A DNA stretch of 64,000 nt from Spirosoma linguale DSM 74 (GCA_000024525.1 CP001769.1:868001-932000); one strand, 5' to 3'. Shown: positions 17,444-27,600, counted from the stretch's first letter. Notes: generated from the letters alone by a model not told the origin. Numbers and translations are program-made.

Positions 17444-17764
17444 TCAGGGATAACCAGCGGGTAAACCAGCGCGCCTGGCCAGTACTAGCTGACGATGTAA
17501 AGCGGCTAACTGCTGCTCTGTTTCCAGTTTGGCGGCCAGCAATGAATCATATTGAATTACCTGATCGTGGTAATGCCTGCGGATTTGGTTTAGCTCTGTA
17601 TGCTGTCGGATGAGGTAGACCAAAGCCACACAGTACAATAACCCGTTCGACAGAATGAGTACCCGTTTAAGGGTACGGTACATGCGCTTTCGCCGTGGAT
17701 CGTTGTGATCGGGTTGACGGCCCAGATCAGTAGAATCTGAATAGTCGAGAATATACGGGTTCAT
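17444..17764 (-). CDS. Small single-pass membrane protein with coiled coil
   Basis: A 106-residue protein. After an acidic then basic N-terminal tail (residues 1-33) there is one membrane helix (VLILSNGLLYCVALVYLI, about 35-52), then a helix likely to form a coiled coil (about 53-95). The layout resembles FtsL/DivIC-like or anchor proteins but no family is certain. It sits 151 bp after the histidine kinase gene on the same strand. Confidence 0.6.
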   Translation of the reverse strand: MNPYILDYSDSTDLGRQPDHNDPRRKRMYRTLKRVLILSNGLLYCVALVYLIRQHTELNQIRRHYHDQVIQYDSLLAAKLETEQQLAALHRQLVLARRAGLPAGYP

Positions 17765-17915
17765 AACGACTCGGGATAAACGTTGGTCTAATCAGCTGTC
17801 CAGCCTGACATATGGCTGACCCCTGCTTGATGGACACAAAGTTGCCACCCCGGCTTTAGAGCCGAATTAGCCTGTCATTAGAAACAGATTAGAATTGGAG
17901 TGAAGAAGACTGCTT

Positions 17916-19283
17916 TTAAGCAGATCGGGGGAGGTCGAGCCGGAAAAAGGTACCCTGAGCTGCATTGGAGGTAACCGTCAGTCGACCCCGGTGCAGTTGA
18001 ACAATCCGCTGCGTAAGTGATAAACCAATACCATGACCAGCTACTGTTCGACCGTTGGTACCCCGTTGGAAGGGTTTAAAAATTTCGGGTAATTCCTCAG
18101 CCGGAATGGGCGGCCCCTGGTTGTGAAATGTCAAGGCAATCGTGTCCGATTCGATGGCCAGCCGGACGCTCACGCGATGGTCGGGGGAGAACTTGCCGCC
18201 ATTTTCCATCAGGTTAAACAGCGCCGTGCGCAACAACGATTCGCTGCCCGTTACCAGCAGGGCGGTTTGCTGGTTAGGTAACTCCCCGAATGTAACCGCT
18301 ACTGTATAGTCGGGCCGGAGTCGCAGCAGGTCTGCTCGCACTTGCCAGACCAGTTCGTCGAGGGGTACGGCCCCAACGGCTACGGCCGATTCATCCACGC
18401 TGACGTTGGCCAGGCTCAGTAAGCCGTTGGTCAGACGGTTCAGGTCCCGCACGTCTTCCAGCACCGACTGGACCGTAGCCCGCAGCTCGTCCAGATCATC
18501 TCCCGCCAGCAAGGCTACTTCAAGCTGACCCGTAATGGCGGTTAATGGAGTCCGTAACTCATGCGATGCGTGAGAAACGAAGGTTCGTTGCTGGCGAAAG
18601 GCTTCTTCAAGCCGGTCGAGCATACGATTGAAGCGCTGGGCCAATTGGGTCAACTCATCGGCATCGGTGCTTTCGGCCAGCCGTCTTTCCAGTTTGGAGG
18701 CTGTGATCGTGTCGATCTGCCGGATGATTCGCCGGATAGGCCGTAGTGCCCGACCCGCGTAGACAAGCCCGCTGCCAAAAACAATCAGTACGGCGAGTCC
18801 CCAGCCGATCGACAGCAGCAGGGCCAGTGCACGCTGTTTACTAAAACCATACTTATCGACCCCCGAGGCCAGGACGACCAGCCGGTTATTATGCTGCGTG
18901 TACCGTACACCTATAATTTCACGCAAGCCAACACGCCAGTATAACCGACCCGCCAGCCGCACCTGATCGAGTTGACTTTTGGAGACCGTAAGGTAATCGG
19001 TTCCGCTTTCATAGACGATCCGGTTTCGGTAGTCGTAGATGATGATCTCTTCTTCATCCAGCACCGTCATATGGTTCTTATCCAGTAGCTTATATAACTG
19101 CCGACCGGTGGTGTCGGGGCCGAATAGGAGTTCGGCTGAAGTAACGGCTTCAGCTTCCAGCCGCTCGCGAAACTCGTATTGCCGGTGGCGTTCGGCAACG
19201 AGGTAGATAACCCCGCAAAACAGCAGCAAAAGGCCGGATACAATGGCGGTGAACAGGCTCGTCAGTCGATTGCGGAGGGTCAT
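17916..19283 (-). CDS. Sensor histidine kinase (HAMP-HisKA-HATPase)
   Basis: A 455-residue inner-membrane kinase. Helices near 8-28 and 155-177 flank a periplasmic sensor part of about 125 residues. HAMP covers about 178-230, the phosphorylated His is H241 in SHASHELRTPLTAI, and the ATPase has N, G1 and G2 boxes (NLMENGGKFSPD, GHGIGLSLTQRIV). It pairs with the response regulator gene 18 bp upstream. It resembles CusS/ArlS/QseC-type kinases, often tied to metals or envelope stress, but the signal cannot be read from the sequence. Confidence 0.92.
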   Translation of the reverse strand: MTLRNRLTSLFTAIVSGLLLLFCGVIYLVAERHRQYEFRERLEAEAVTSAELLFGPDTTGRQLYKLLDKNHMTVLDEEEIIIYDYRNRIVYESGTDYLTVSKSQLDQVRLAGRLYWRVGLREIIGVRYTQHNNRLVVLASGVDKYGFSKQRALALLLSIGWGLAVLIVFGSGLVYAGRALRPIRRIIRQIDTITASKLERRLAESTDADELTQLAQRFNRMLDRLEEAFRQQRTFVSHASHELRTPLTAITGQLEVALLAGDDLDELRATVQSVLEDVRDLNRLTNGLLSLANVSVDESAVAVGAVPLDELVWQVRADLLRLRPDYTVAVTFGELPNQQTALLVTGSESLLRTALFNLMENGGKFSPDHRVSVRLAIESDTIALTFHNQGPPIPAEELPEIFKPFQRGTNGRTVAGHGIGLSLTQRIVQLHRGRLTVTSNAAQGTFFRLDLPRSA

Positions 19284-19301
19284 GAGATAGGCAGCAGGGC
19301 G

Positions 19302-19997
19302 TTATTTTTCCTTCAGCACATAGCCGAAGCCAACAACGGTATGAATCAGCTTCACAGGTTCGCCTTTGTCAATTTTGTTCCGAAGGTAATTTACATACAC
19401 ATCAATAACATTAGTGCCGGTATCGAAACCTACATCCCAGACCTGTTCGGCAATATCGACCCGCGATACGACCCTTCCCTGATTGCGCAGCAGATAGTCC
19501 AGTAAGGCAAACTCCCGGGCGGTCAGGTCGATGGTTCGCCCGGCGCGTCGGGCTACCTTTTGCTGACGGTCCAGTTCCAGATCGGCCAGCCGCAGTATGG
19601 GCTGGCTTTCTTCGGGCGGGGCCGACCGGCGGAGTAATGCCCGAACGCGAGCCACCAGCTCCAGAAAGTCGAATGGTTTGGCCAGATAGTCGTCCGCTCC
19701 GGCTTCGAATCCCATGAGTTTGTCGGTGGTTGAGTCGAGGGCCGTGAGCATCAGAATGGGCATTTGAGCATTTTTAGTGCGTATGTATTCGGCCAATTCC
19801 AGCCCGCTCACAAAAGGTAGATTGACATCGAGGATAACCAGGTCAAAGCGTTCCGAGCTAATCAGGCGTTTGCCTTCCCGACCATCAGCTGCAACGGTGA
19901 CGGTGAGGGATTGCGTTTCAAGTCCTTTTTTTATGAAGAGGGCCACTTTGGTTTCGTCTTCAACAACCAACAAGTGGGGCTTTGCTGTATTTGTCAT
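19302..19997 (-). CDS. OmpR/PhoB-family response regulator
   Basis: A 231-residue regulator. The receiver has acidic residues VVEDE, phospho-acceptor D57 (LVILDVNLP), switch Thr (MLTALDS) and Lys in LAKPFD. The C-terminal winged helix contains DLTAREFALLDYLLRNQGRVVSR and ends VVGFGYVLKEK. It should bind DNA as a dimer after phosphorylation by the downstream kinase. Its targets are unknown; the three small genes that follow the pair are candidates. Confidence 0.93.
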   Translation of the reverse strand: MTNTAKPHLLVVEDETKVALFIKKGLETQSLTVTVAADGREGKRLISSERFDLVILDVNLPFVSGLELAEYIRTKNAQMPILMLTALDSTTDKLMGFEAGADDYLAKPFDFLELVARVRALLRRSAPPEESQPILRLADLELDRQQKVARRAGRTIDLTAREFALLDYLLRNQGRVVSRVDIAEQVWDVGFDTGTNVIDVYVNYLRNKIDKGEPVKLIHTVVGFGYVLKEK

Positions 19998-20126
19998 AAA
20001 TCACCGACCCGATTTGGGTGCTACCCGGCCGGATGGGCACAAGTTAGAACACAAAGGCCGAAAGCGTGTAAGTGAGATAATTATATTGATAGTAAAGCTA
20101 TCAATTCGACTGAAATATGATCAAAC

Positions 20127-21329
20127 CTAGTTATTCATCAGTGCCAGCCACACATTTCTAAGGCCGAGAAAAGCCGTAACACTAACAATAATAAGCATCA
20201 GTGCGTTTTGCCACAGTCGATTCCGATACGCTTCCGGAATAATGGTTTTTTTATTGATGGCAATGAATAAAAATACCGTTACTACCGGGAGTAACAGCCC
20301 ATTTGCAGCCTGTGCGAGCACAATAACAGGTATGGGTTTGATACCTAACAACCCGAACGTCAGCCCCACCACCATAACTGTAAGCCATACCGCCTTATAA
20401 GCCAGAGAGTTTTCGGACCAGCCAAGCAGGCTTTTCGCGGTTATCGCAGCGGCCAACGGGGCGGTCAGGGCCGATGTAAAACCGGCTGCGAAAAGCCCGA
20501 AAGCAAATAAACCCCCTGCCCAATTGCCCAGGCGACTGGAAAGGGTCTGGGAAACGTTCTGAAACGAGAAATCGCCCGTTACCAGCGTGCCCGACACCAG
20601 AATGGCCATTGAAATAAACCCGCCAATAAGCACAGCAATACCAATACCCCAACGCATTTCGGATAATGACTGTGTTTGGCCGATGCCCGAGCCAAGAAAG
20701 AGGTTATAGGGTACGATGGTAGTACCAATCAGGCCAATAGCCAGCACGGTAGCGTTGGGCGGGAGTGAGGGAACGACAAGTGCGGTTGTGAGTTCGGCAG
20801 CAGTGGGCGATGCGTTGGCCGCTACGTAGGCAAAAGCAACACCCATTATGAAAACGACTAATCCCAGAAAGTTGGCAATAAGCCGGGTAGACCCCTGCCA
20901 GAGCAAACCTATACAGATAAGACCCAGCAATATGGTTAGTAACTGGGGGTTGAGGGCCGTTACATGATCGGCGGTAAGCAGCGATAAACCAGAGACGGCC
21001 CCGAGAATGTTGCCAGCCTGATAGGCAGCGCAGCCTACGGCAACAGCACCAAACAGAATGACGAGTAGCCATCGGACCCGTAACCCATATACTTTGGTCA
21101 GTAATTCACCCAGAGTAAGCCCCGAAGCGATGGTAACCCGGGCGGCTGCTTCCTGCAAAACGATGGTGCCAATAGTAGAGAATGTAAGAGTCCAGAGCAA
21201 ATCGAGACCGAAGCGTGAACCCGCCATTGAGCAGGTTGTTACGGTGCCGGGACCAATAAACGCGGCCGAAATAACTGACCAGAACAACACGCTCCCAAGA
21301 CCGGAGCGGAAAGATAGAGCTTTAGGCAC
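20127..21329 (-). CDS. Nramp-family divalent metal transporter
   Basis: About 400 residues with eleven membrane helices. Helix 1 has the Nramp metal-site region (SAAFIGPGTVTTCSMAGSRFG); in classical Nramps this is DPGN, here it reads GPGT, so this protein belongs to a divergent Nramp-related group and its substrate may not be Mn2+/Fe2+. Helix 6 reads IGTTIVPYNLFLGSG where MPH is usual. The frame is open to an ATG at 21395, but residues 1-22 of that form are encoded by one arm of a 24-bp inverted repeat; the GTG at 21327-21329 is therefore preferred with caution. It follows dps on the same strand. Confidence 0.75.
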   Translation of the reverse strand: MPKALSFRSGLGSVLFWSVISAAFIGPGTVTTCSMAGSRFGLDLLWTLTFSTIGTIVLQEAAARVTIASGLTLGELLTKVYGLRVRWLLVILFGAVAVGCAAYQAGNILGAVSGLSLLTADHVTALNPQLLTILLGLICIGLLWQGSTRLIANFLGLVVFIMGVAFAYVAANASPTAAELTTALVVPSLPPNATVLAIGLIGTTIVPYNLFLGSGIGQTQSLSEMRWGIGIAVLIGGFISMAILVSGTLVTGDFSFQNVSQTLSSRLGNWAGGLFAFGLFAAGFTSALTAPLAAAITAKSLLGWSENSLAYKAVWLTVMVVGLTFGLLGIKPIPVIVLAQAANGLLLPVVTVFLFIAINKKTIIPEAYRNRLWQNALMLIIVSVTAFLGLRNVWLALMNN

Positions 21330-21336
21330 TTTTAAA

Positions 21337-21403
21337 AATGGTGAATGATGAACGATGAATGTAGAAAAAACTTTGTACAATTCATCGTTCATCATTCACC
21401 ATT
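21337..21403. repeat. 24-bp perfect inverted repeat between dps and the Nramp gene
   Basis: Arms 21337-21360 and 21380-21403 are perfectly complementary around a 19-nt loop. Each arm is itself built of short ATGA/GAAT runs, like low-complexity intergenic repeats common in Cytophagales. The right arm lies across the end of the dps gene spacer and the left arm precedes the Nramp gene. It could act as a terminator/RNA-stabilising hairpin or be a mobile repeat. Confidence 0.8.
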
Positions 21404-21407
21404 CATT

Positions 21408-21881
21408 CTACGAAAGGTATTTACGCAGCATCCAGGCCATTGCTTCGTGGGCCTCCATCAGGCCGGTCAGGAAATCGGCCGTACCGGCGTCTTTCAGTTC
21501 TTCGTCGCACTTGTCTACATCTTCGCGCAGTTCACGAACAATCTGCTCATGATCCGAGAGCAAATTCCGGAACATATCTGCCGTGTCTTTCGGCTTGCCC
21601 GAATCTTCTTTAAGACTGGTGTTGTGGATAAATTCGGCCATGGTCGCCAGCGGAGTGCCGCCTAACTGCCGAATCCGCTCGGCCACTTCATCAATCTCAG
21701 CTTCAATGGCTTTGTACTGTTTTTCAAAGAATTTATGGTATTCCATAAAATTCGGCCCCGCTACGTTCCAGTGGTATTTGCGGGTTTTGATGTACACGAC
21801 ATGCAGGTCGGACAGAAAGTCGTTGAGGAGTATGTTGTCCTGTTTGAGGACATCTTTTTCAAGGCCAATATTGGGTTGCAT
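21408..21881 (-). CDS. dps: Dps-family ferritin-like DNA-protection protein
   Basis: A 157-residue ferritin-like four-helix protein. The ferroxidase signature is clear: KYHWNVAGPNFMEYHKFFEKQ then EIDEVAERI, where the His, Asp and Glu residues form the dinuclear iron site between subunits. Dps oxidises Fe2+ with H2O2 and stores the mineral, protecting DNA. The frame is open to 21917, but the ATG at 21879-21881 (MQPNIGLEK) matches the family start. The protein is cytoplasmic. The metal-transporter neighbour is consistent with iron or manganese handling. Confidence 0.92.
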   Translation of the reverse strand: MQPNIGLEKDVLKQDNILLNDFLSDLHVVYIKTRKYHWNVAGPNFMEYHKFFEKQYKAIEAEIDEVAERIRQLGGTPLATMAEFIHNTSLKEDSGKPKDTADMFRNLLSDHEQIVRELREDVDKCDEELKDAGTADFLTGLMEAHEAMAWMLRKYLS

Positions 21882-21962
21882 GATACTAACGTGAGTTTGT
21901 AAGGTTGTCAGGAGCACAGTGCCCCATACAGTAACTAACCCACAAGCGTCCGCTTTGTTTTG

Positions 21963-22901
21963 CTATCCTAGCAACCCGGCAAACAAGGTTTTTACCATAG
22001 CCAAATCCTGCTTGTGGGCGTCCACGGCGCTCATCGTATCGGGCGACCCCTTCTCCAGACATTGTTCCAGTACCAGATTCGGACGAACATTATGGGCTTT
22101 CAATTCGGTAGCCAGTCGTTTGTAATCAATATCTCCCTCCCCAAACGTTTCCTGCCAGATGCCGTTCTTCGACTGTCGGATGTGAACTTCAACGACCCGC
22201 TTGCCGTATAGTTTGACTACGTCGAACAAGGCCACCTGCGAATTCCCAGACCCCCGGTACACCCAGTGAGCATCCAGGCAAAGGGACACATTTTTGGGGT
22301 CGGTGGCCAACAGCATGTGATGAAACTCGCGGGCGGCCTGCCGGTGCTCGGGGGCGTGGGTATGGTAGGCCAGCGTAATGCCACGTTTTCGGAGTTCGGC
22401 ACCGAGCCGGTCGAGGTTGCGGGCTTGCTCGGTTAAATCAGCATCGGTTTTGTCGTCGTTCGTACCCCATTTTATAGGGCTGGGATTGGTAACGAAGATC
22501 GACGTTCCGGCGGGACGGGCGGCATCCGCAATTTCCAGAACGGAGTCGATGGATTTCTGCGCTTCGTGTGCCTCGTGGAGCGTGCTGTTCACGTAGAGCG
22601 AGTGCATCGCCAGCTTATGCTTTGTCAGCAAGGGGAAGAGTTTCGTTACGTCTGCTGCCGAATTAACTGCTGGCTCGTAAGCCGTTATGCCAGACTGCGC
22701 GAATTCTGCCAGCGACGCATCGGGGTCGGCCATCCAGGTTTTGCCCTGCCGCTGGTAAAAAGTAAGCCAGGTGTATGAATTACAGGCAATGGGAAACGAC
22801 TTTGCTACTGGTTTTGCCTGAGCCGGTTGGCTGTCGGGAAGCAGCGTAGCCCCGGCCAAAGCGGTGGCGGTGGTGAGAAAACGGCGTCGTGTAGAGGACA
22901 T
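21963..22901 (-). CDS. Secreted sugar phosphate isomerase/epimerase-like TIM-barrel protein
   Basis: A 312-residue protein with a twin-arginine-like leader (STRRRFLTTATALAGATLL), so export in folded form is likely. The barrel has family motifs: YTWLTFYQR, YHTHAPEH near residue 185, NVSLCLDAHWVYRG near 213 and VEVHIRQS near 243; the Glu, Asp and His residues there form the metal site in xylose-isomerase-like enzymes. The ATG at 22899-22901 is chosen over a TTG three codons upstream. Substrate is unknown; Bacteroidota have many such enzymes for sugars and inositols. Confidence 0.85.
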   Translation of the reverse strand: MSSTRRRFLTTATALAGATLLPDSQPAQAKPVAKSFPIACNSYTWLTFYQRQGKTWMADPDASLAEFAQSGITAYEPAVNSAADVTKLFPLLTKHKLAMHSLYVNSTLHEAHEAQKSIDSVLEIADAARPAGTSIFVTNPSPIKWGTNDDKTDADLTEQARNLDRLGAELRKRGITLAYHTHAPEHRQAAREFHHMLLATDPKNVSLCLDAHWVYRGSGNSQVALFDVVKLYGKRVVEVHIRQSKNGIWQETFGEGDIDYKRLATELKAHNVRPNLVLEQCLEKGSPDTMSAVDAHKQDLAMVKTLFAGLLG

Positions 22902-22945
22902 AAAGCGCAAGAAGATACGTCTGAAAATGCAGATACGGACCTGAT

Positions 22946-24067
22946 TTACTGTATGAAGCGTAAGTTTTTACCGTCATAGACACCCAGTCCGTTGTGTTCG
23001 GTCAGGAAAAGCAAGGTGCCGTTGGGAGTAAATTCCATTTTCAGAACATTCATGGCAGGACCTACTGCGTTTGGACTGCCCGCCGTCCACTTGAGGTTTA
23101 GCTTCAGAACATTTTGCCATTGTTTTATGTCCGACAGATCAGCCGTGGGTGAGCCTTTGAAAATACCAAACTGTGAATAAAAATAAAGACACTTATTGGT
23201 CGGATTATAGGTCATCGGACCAATACGGTGTCCGCCTTTCCAGGCAATTAACAGCTTCTTTTCTTTCTTTCCTGTACGTGGGTCTTCCATAACAACGTTC
23301 GTTGGAGTTTCCTTGTCTTTGGATTGCAAAACGGGCGTTGCTACATCGTTCGTGAACCGACTAATGGAGCCATGTGTCAAAAACATGTGGCTGACACCTC
23401 CCGACATATACACCTGTTGCTGATCATCGCAAAAGCCGTTTACCGGGCTCATGGTCATGCCAAGCTGCTCTGTTTGTAGTCGGCGGAAGGCCCGCTTCTG
23501 CGTATCGAAAGCAAATACATCTCCGCCCCATTCGCCATGATCAAAGCCCAGCCACAGGTTATCCTGATGATCTAAAAAGCTGATCGGCGGGTAAAACCAG
23601 CCTCGTCTGTACCGGATTTGACTATTGGTATAAAATGTACTGTCGGGGAAGTAGGTCGTGTGGGTTTGTGCATCAACGATTCCCTTGTCCGTAATCAGAA
23701 AACCCTGGTTCTGGCTGTTAAAGACAATACTGATCAACTTGCCTGTGTAGCTAAACAGGACACGCCATGTTTTTTTTCGGGAATCGTAACGCTGGATAAG
23801 ATGATTGGTGTCGCCGATAACGATAGTGCCTTCACGGTCGATGGTCGCAGCAACAACCGGAGCATCTGTTTCTACCGTTAGTGCCTGTCTGGTCGTGAGT
23901 GTATTGAACAGGTCAAGACGCCCTGACTTAGTGAGTAACAGGATGCTCTTGCCAGTCAGCGAAAAGTCTTTGTAGCCAACTTGTTTATCGACTTGCTGAC
24001 TACGAACGGTCTGTATGTTTCCGAAGAGTAAAAACAGAAAGAACAGGACTGAAAAGGGGACTTTCAT
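22946..24067 (-). CDS. Secreted beta-propeller-like protein of unknown function
   Basis: A 373-residue protein with signal peptide (MKVPFSVLFFLFLLFGN, cut near VRSQ). The rest is beta-rich with repeating strands such as SGRLDLFNTLTTRQ and GTIVIGDTNHL, consistent with a six- or seven-bladed propeller. A TTG extension to 24133 is rejected because the ATG at 24065-24067 starts exactly at the signal peptide. No catalytic motif is visible. It lies 44 bp before the TIM-barrel gene on the same strand, so the two exported proteins may be made together. Confidence 0.75.
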   Translation of the reverse strand: MKVPFSVLFFLFLLFGNIQTVRSQQVDKQVGYKDFSLTGKSILLLTKSGRLDLFNTLTTRQALTVETDAPVVAATIDREGTIVIGDTNHLIQRYDSRKKTWRVLFSYTGKLISIVFNSQNQGFLITDKGIVDAQTHTTYFPDSTFYTNSQIRYRRGWFYPPISFLDHQDNLWLGFDHGEWGGDVFAFDTQKRAFRRLQTEQLGMTMSPVNGFCDDQQQVYMSGGVSHMFLTHGSISRFTNDVATPVLQSKDKETPTNVVMEDPRTGKKEKKLLIAWKGGHRIGPMTYNPTNKCLYFYSQFGIFKGSPTADLSDIKQWQNVLKLNLKWTAGSPNAVGPAMNVLKMEFTPNGTLLFLTEHNGLGVYDGKNLRFIQ

Positions 24068-24204
24068 GAGTCGGTGGTTCTTGCGTTGAGTAGATCCTAT
24101 GGATGGAAACGGTTTTAGGGTTTCCCGGATCAACCCCTTTCAGGGCCTACGATTAGTCAGATGAATTAGTTGGAAGATTCCATAAATTACGCTAAAGCAG
24201 CTTC

Positions 24205-24615
24205 TCAATCCTTCACTTCCACAGAACCGGCGCACACATCGCCTTCCTCAATGCCTGTTAGCCAGACGGTAAGGGTTCGGGTTCGTTGCTGAGTAAGCTC
24301 TGTGCGGTAGGCGGCTTCGCACATGGGTTGGGCGCTACCATAATAACCAGCCGGGCGAGCCGGATATTTCATACTAACCTCAGCATCCCGAAACTGAACC
24401 CAGATTCGTTGTGCTATTTTAAGGTTTTTGATAAACTCCTTATCGGCGCTGTACTGCTTCAAAATCTTCTGGTAAACACTATTCAGGGCTTTGTCGGCCT
24501 GTTGAAAGGTTTGTAACTGCTCGTTGTTCAGGGACGATTGCGTTTGTCCAAACGATGCGGTGGCGACGATCAAAAGAAAACCAGCGATCAATAGCTTAGG
24601 GAAATTGATGAGCAT
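24205..24615 (-). CDS. LprI-family (DUF1311) secreted protein
   Basis: A 136-residue protein with signal peptide (cut near SFGQT). The mature part has the family layout: a helix with LNSVYQKIL, then QRIWVQFRDAEVSMKYP, a Cys (PMCEAAYRTELTQQRT) and a late Cys (GDVCAG), likely forming a disulfide. Founding members inhibit lysozyme in the periplasm; many homologues are untested. It lies 32 bp after the 5-oxoprolinase-type gene coordinates but is read in the same direction and probably has its own role. Confidence 0.82.
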   Translation of the reverse strand: MLINFPKLLIAGFLLIVATASFGQTQSSLNNEQLQTFQQADKALNSVYQKILKQYSADKEFIKNLKIAQRIWVQFRDAEVSMKYPARPAGYYGSAQPMCEAAYRTELTQQRTRTLTVWLTGIEEGDVCAGSVEVKD

Positions 24616-24647
24616 AGTAGTTAGGTATTGAAAATGATTATTGTCGT

Positions 24648-27600
24648 TTACTCCGTCACTTCACCAGCGCCCCCGCCCCCCGGCGTTTCGATACGAATGC
24701 GCTCACCTGCCTGCATAGCTCGGGTAAAGATACCGGGCAAACGTTCCGCGCGACCGTCAACATGAATCAATGTTTGCTGACCCGTTGCCCCCGCGTCTCC
24801 GCCGTCGAGTCCGTAGGGTTTCGCCACCCGGTGCTGGCTGAGGAGCGTGGCCTGTACGGGTTCCAGAAACTCAATTTCGCGGATAATACCGTCGCCCCCG
24901 CGCCATTGGCCGTTGCCGCCCGAGCCGGTGCGAATGCTGAACGTATGCAGCCGGACGGGATAACGGCGTTCCAGTTCTTCGGGATCGGTGAGTTTGGTGT
25001 TGGTCATGTGCTGATGCACCCCCGACCGACCATCGGCTCCAACCGTGGCCCCCGCGCCCCCGCCAATTGTTTCGTAATACCCAAATGGATTTGGGGCTTC
25101 TGCCGACTTTCCGAACAGAAAATTGTTCATCGTTCCCTGGCTACAGGCAGCCAGTCCCAGGGCTTTGAGCAGCGTGTCGACCAGCCGCTGGCTTACTTCG
25201 GTGTTGCCGCCTACCACAGCTGGGCAGTCGGCGGGCGTGTCGGGGAAAATCGGATTCAGAAAGGAAGAGTCCGGTAAAATCAGGTCGACCGGTGCCATTA
25301 AGCCTTCGTTTAGCGGAATGTCTTTATCGCACCAGAGCCGCAGTACATACAGCACCGCGCTGTATAGTATGGATATATTGGCATTGAGGTTATTCGGATG
25401 AACACCCGAGGTTCCAGAAAAGTCGAACGTTATCCGGCCGCTGGCAATGCTGATCTGTACACAGATTGTATGACCGTCGTCGAGGGATTCTTTAGCCGTA
25501 AACGTCTGTCCGTCGAGTGGCTGAAGCACGTTTAGAATGGCGTCCGTGGCCGATTGCTGCAAGCGGTTCATGTAATGCTGTACCGTCGCGAATCCATAGT
25601 GTCGAACAAGCGTTTGGAGCGCTGTTTCGCCCGCTTTTAGGGATGCCAATGCGGCTTCGATATCCGCCTGATTTTCGGCCAGGGCGCGGGTCGGGTAGGG
25701 GGCGTCGGTAAAATGGGCAGATAGGCCGGTTGCTCCGTTATGTCCTTGCCATAAAAAATCGCCCGCTTTCACCACATACATAGGTTCCAGTACCACCCCT
25801 TCCTCAATCAAAGACGTGGCATCGGGCGGCATAGAGCCCGGCACTTTACCGCCAATTTCGGCATGGTGCGCGCGGTTAATGACGTAGCCGATTAATTGCG
25901 GGTGAGTGCCCGACTGTTCATCGGTAAAGACGCCACTGATCAGCGTAACATCGGGTAGATGGGAGCCGCCGTATTTGGGATGATTCGTGATAGCCACATC
26001 GCCCGGCTCAAGGGATAGTTTCGCCAAAACCAATCGGGCACAAACGCCCAGACTGCCCAGGTGAACCGGGATATGGGGCGCATTGGCAACCAATTCGGCG
26101 TTGGCATTGAGCAGGGCGCAGGAGAAATCCAGCCGCTCTTTAACGTTTACCGAAAAGGCTGTGCGCTGTAACTGTGCCCCCATTTCTTCGGCAATAGCAC
26201 GGAAGCGCTGGGTGAATAGCTCAAGCTGAATGACCTCATTCGCTTCAGATTCGCCCGGTTCTTCGATGTCGGCGATGTAGTCGACCAGGGCATTCTTATC
26301 TGCCTGAACGACCAGTCGCCAGCCGGGTTCGATAAAGGCCGAAGAGGTTGTGTTAAGCAGCAAAGCCGGGCCGCGAAAGGTGTCGCCTTCCTGCAACTGT
26401 GTCCAGTCGTAAGCCGGGTACGTGTCTGTGTCAAAGGTTGGTACGGCGTGGCGATGCATTGCCGGAGAGCCGTTTATGGGTAATTCATCCCGAACGGTAC
26501 TGACCAGAACCCGCAGACTTTCTACCTCAATGGGCCGCGCCTTTCCGGTAGCATCGGTTGGGAAGTGTCCGTACAGATGCTGGTATTTCTGTTCAAAATC
26601 GGCGGCTAACTGGTTACTGAACGGTATTTCTACGGTGGCTTCCTGGCCCACAAGACGCAGAAACACGGAGACCGATTTTGTTTCGACTGCCGTATCCGGG
26701 CCAACATCCTGCCGAAGCAGATCGGTTGCTGTTACGATCAGATTCCGGCGCAGCTCATCAAGATCAGGCTCAATGGTTGTTAAGGGATTGAGGACGGATT
26801 GAGCCGCCATACGTTCGATTTTTGCCTGACCAATGCCATAGGCACTCAGCAGACCGCCATCAAACGGAAGAATGAGCTGTTCCATGCCCAACAGCCGGGC
26901 AATAGCGCAGCCGTGTAAACCACCCGCCCCGCCAAAAACCAGTAATGAATAGTCTTTAGGATCGAACCCACGCGCCACCGAAATTTTTCGGATAGCCCCG
27001 GCCATCGTTTCGTTGGCGATGCGTTCAAAACCCCGGAGTACACTTATCGGCGACATCGCCGAGCCTGCCGCGTCAATTTGCCGGATAATCGCGTCCAGTG
27101 CAACCTGTGCGTTGTCAGGAAAAACGGGGATGCCAAACTGTTTCGGGTGGAGTTTGCCCAGCAATAGATTGACGTCGGTAATCGTCAACAAAGGCGCATC
27201 GCCCGAAGGGTTTTTTACCCCATAACAGGCTGGCCCCGGATTTGCCCCGGCACTTTGTGGACCAACACGCAGCTGCGTACCATCGAACCAGCAAATAGAC
27301 CCACCCCCGGCAGCTACCGTTTCAATAGCCAGCGAAGGCAGCTGTAAATCAAACGGGCCGATTTTTGTTGAATAACGGTAATCCAGACCACCCTGAATCC
27401 GGGCCACATCGGTACTGGTGCCGCCCATGTCGAGGGTGAGGGCACCTTTTGTATCCGACAGCATCTTGCTGTCGCGGGGAGATGCCACCGACAGCAAGAT
27501 GCTGTCGGATACTTTACTCGCTCCAATAACGCCCCCCGCCGGACCACTCAATAAACTGTCTTTAGGTTGAAACAAATCGGCTCGAACCAGCCCACCTGCG

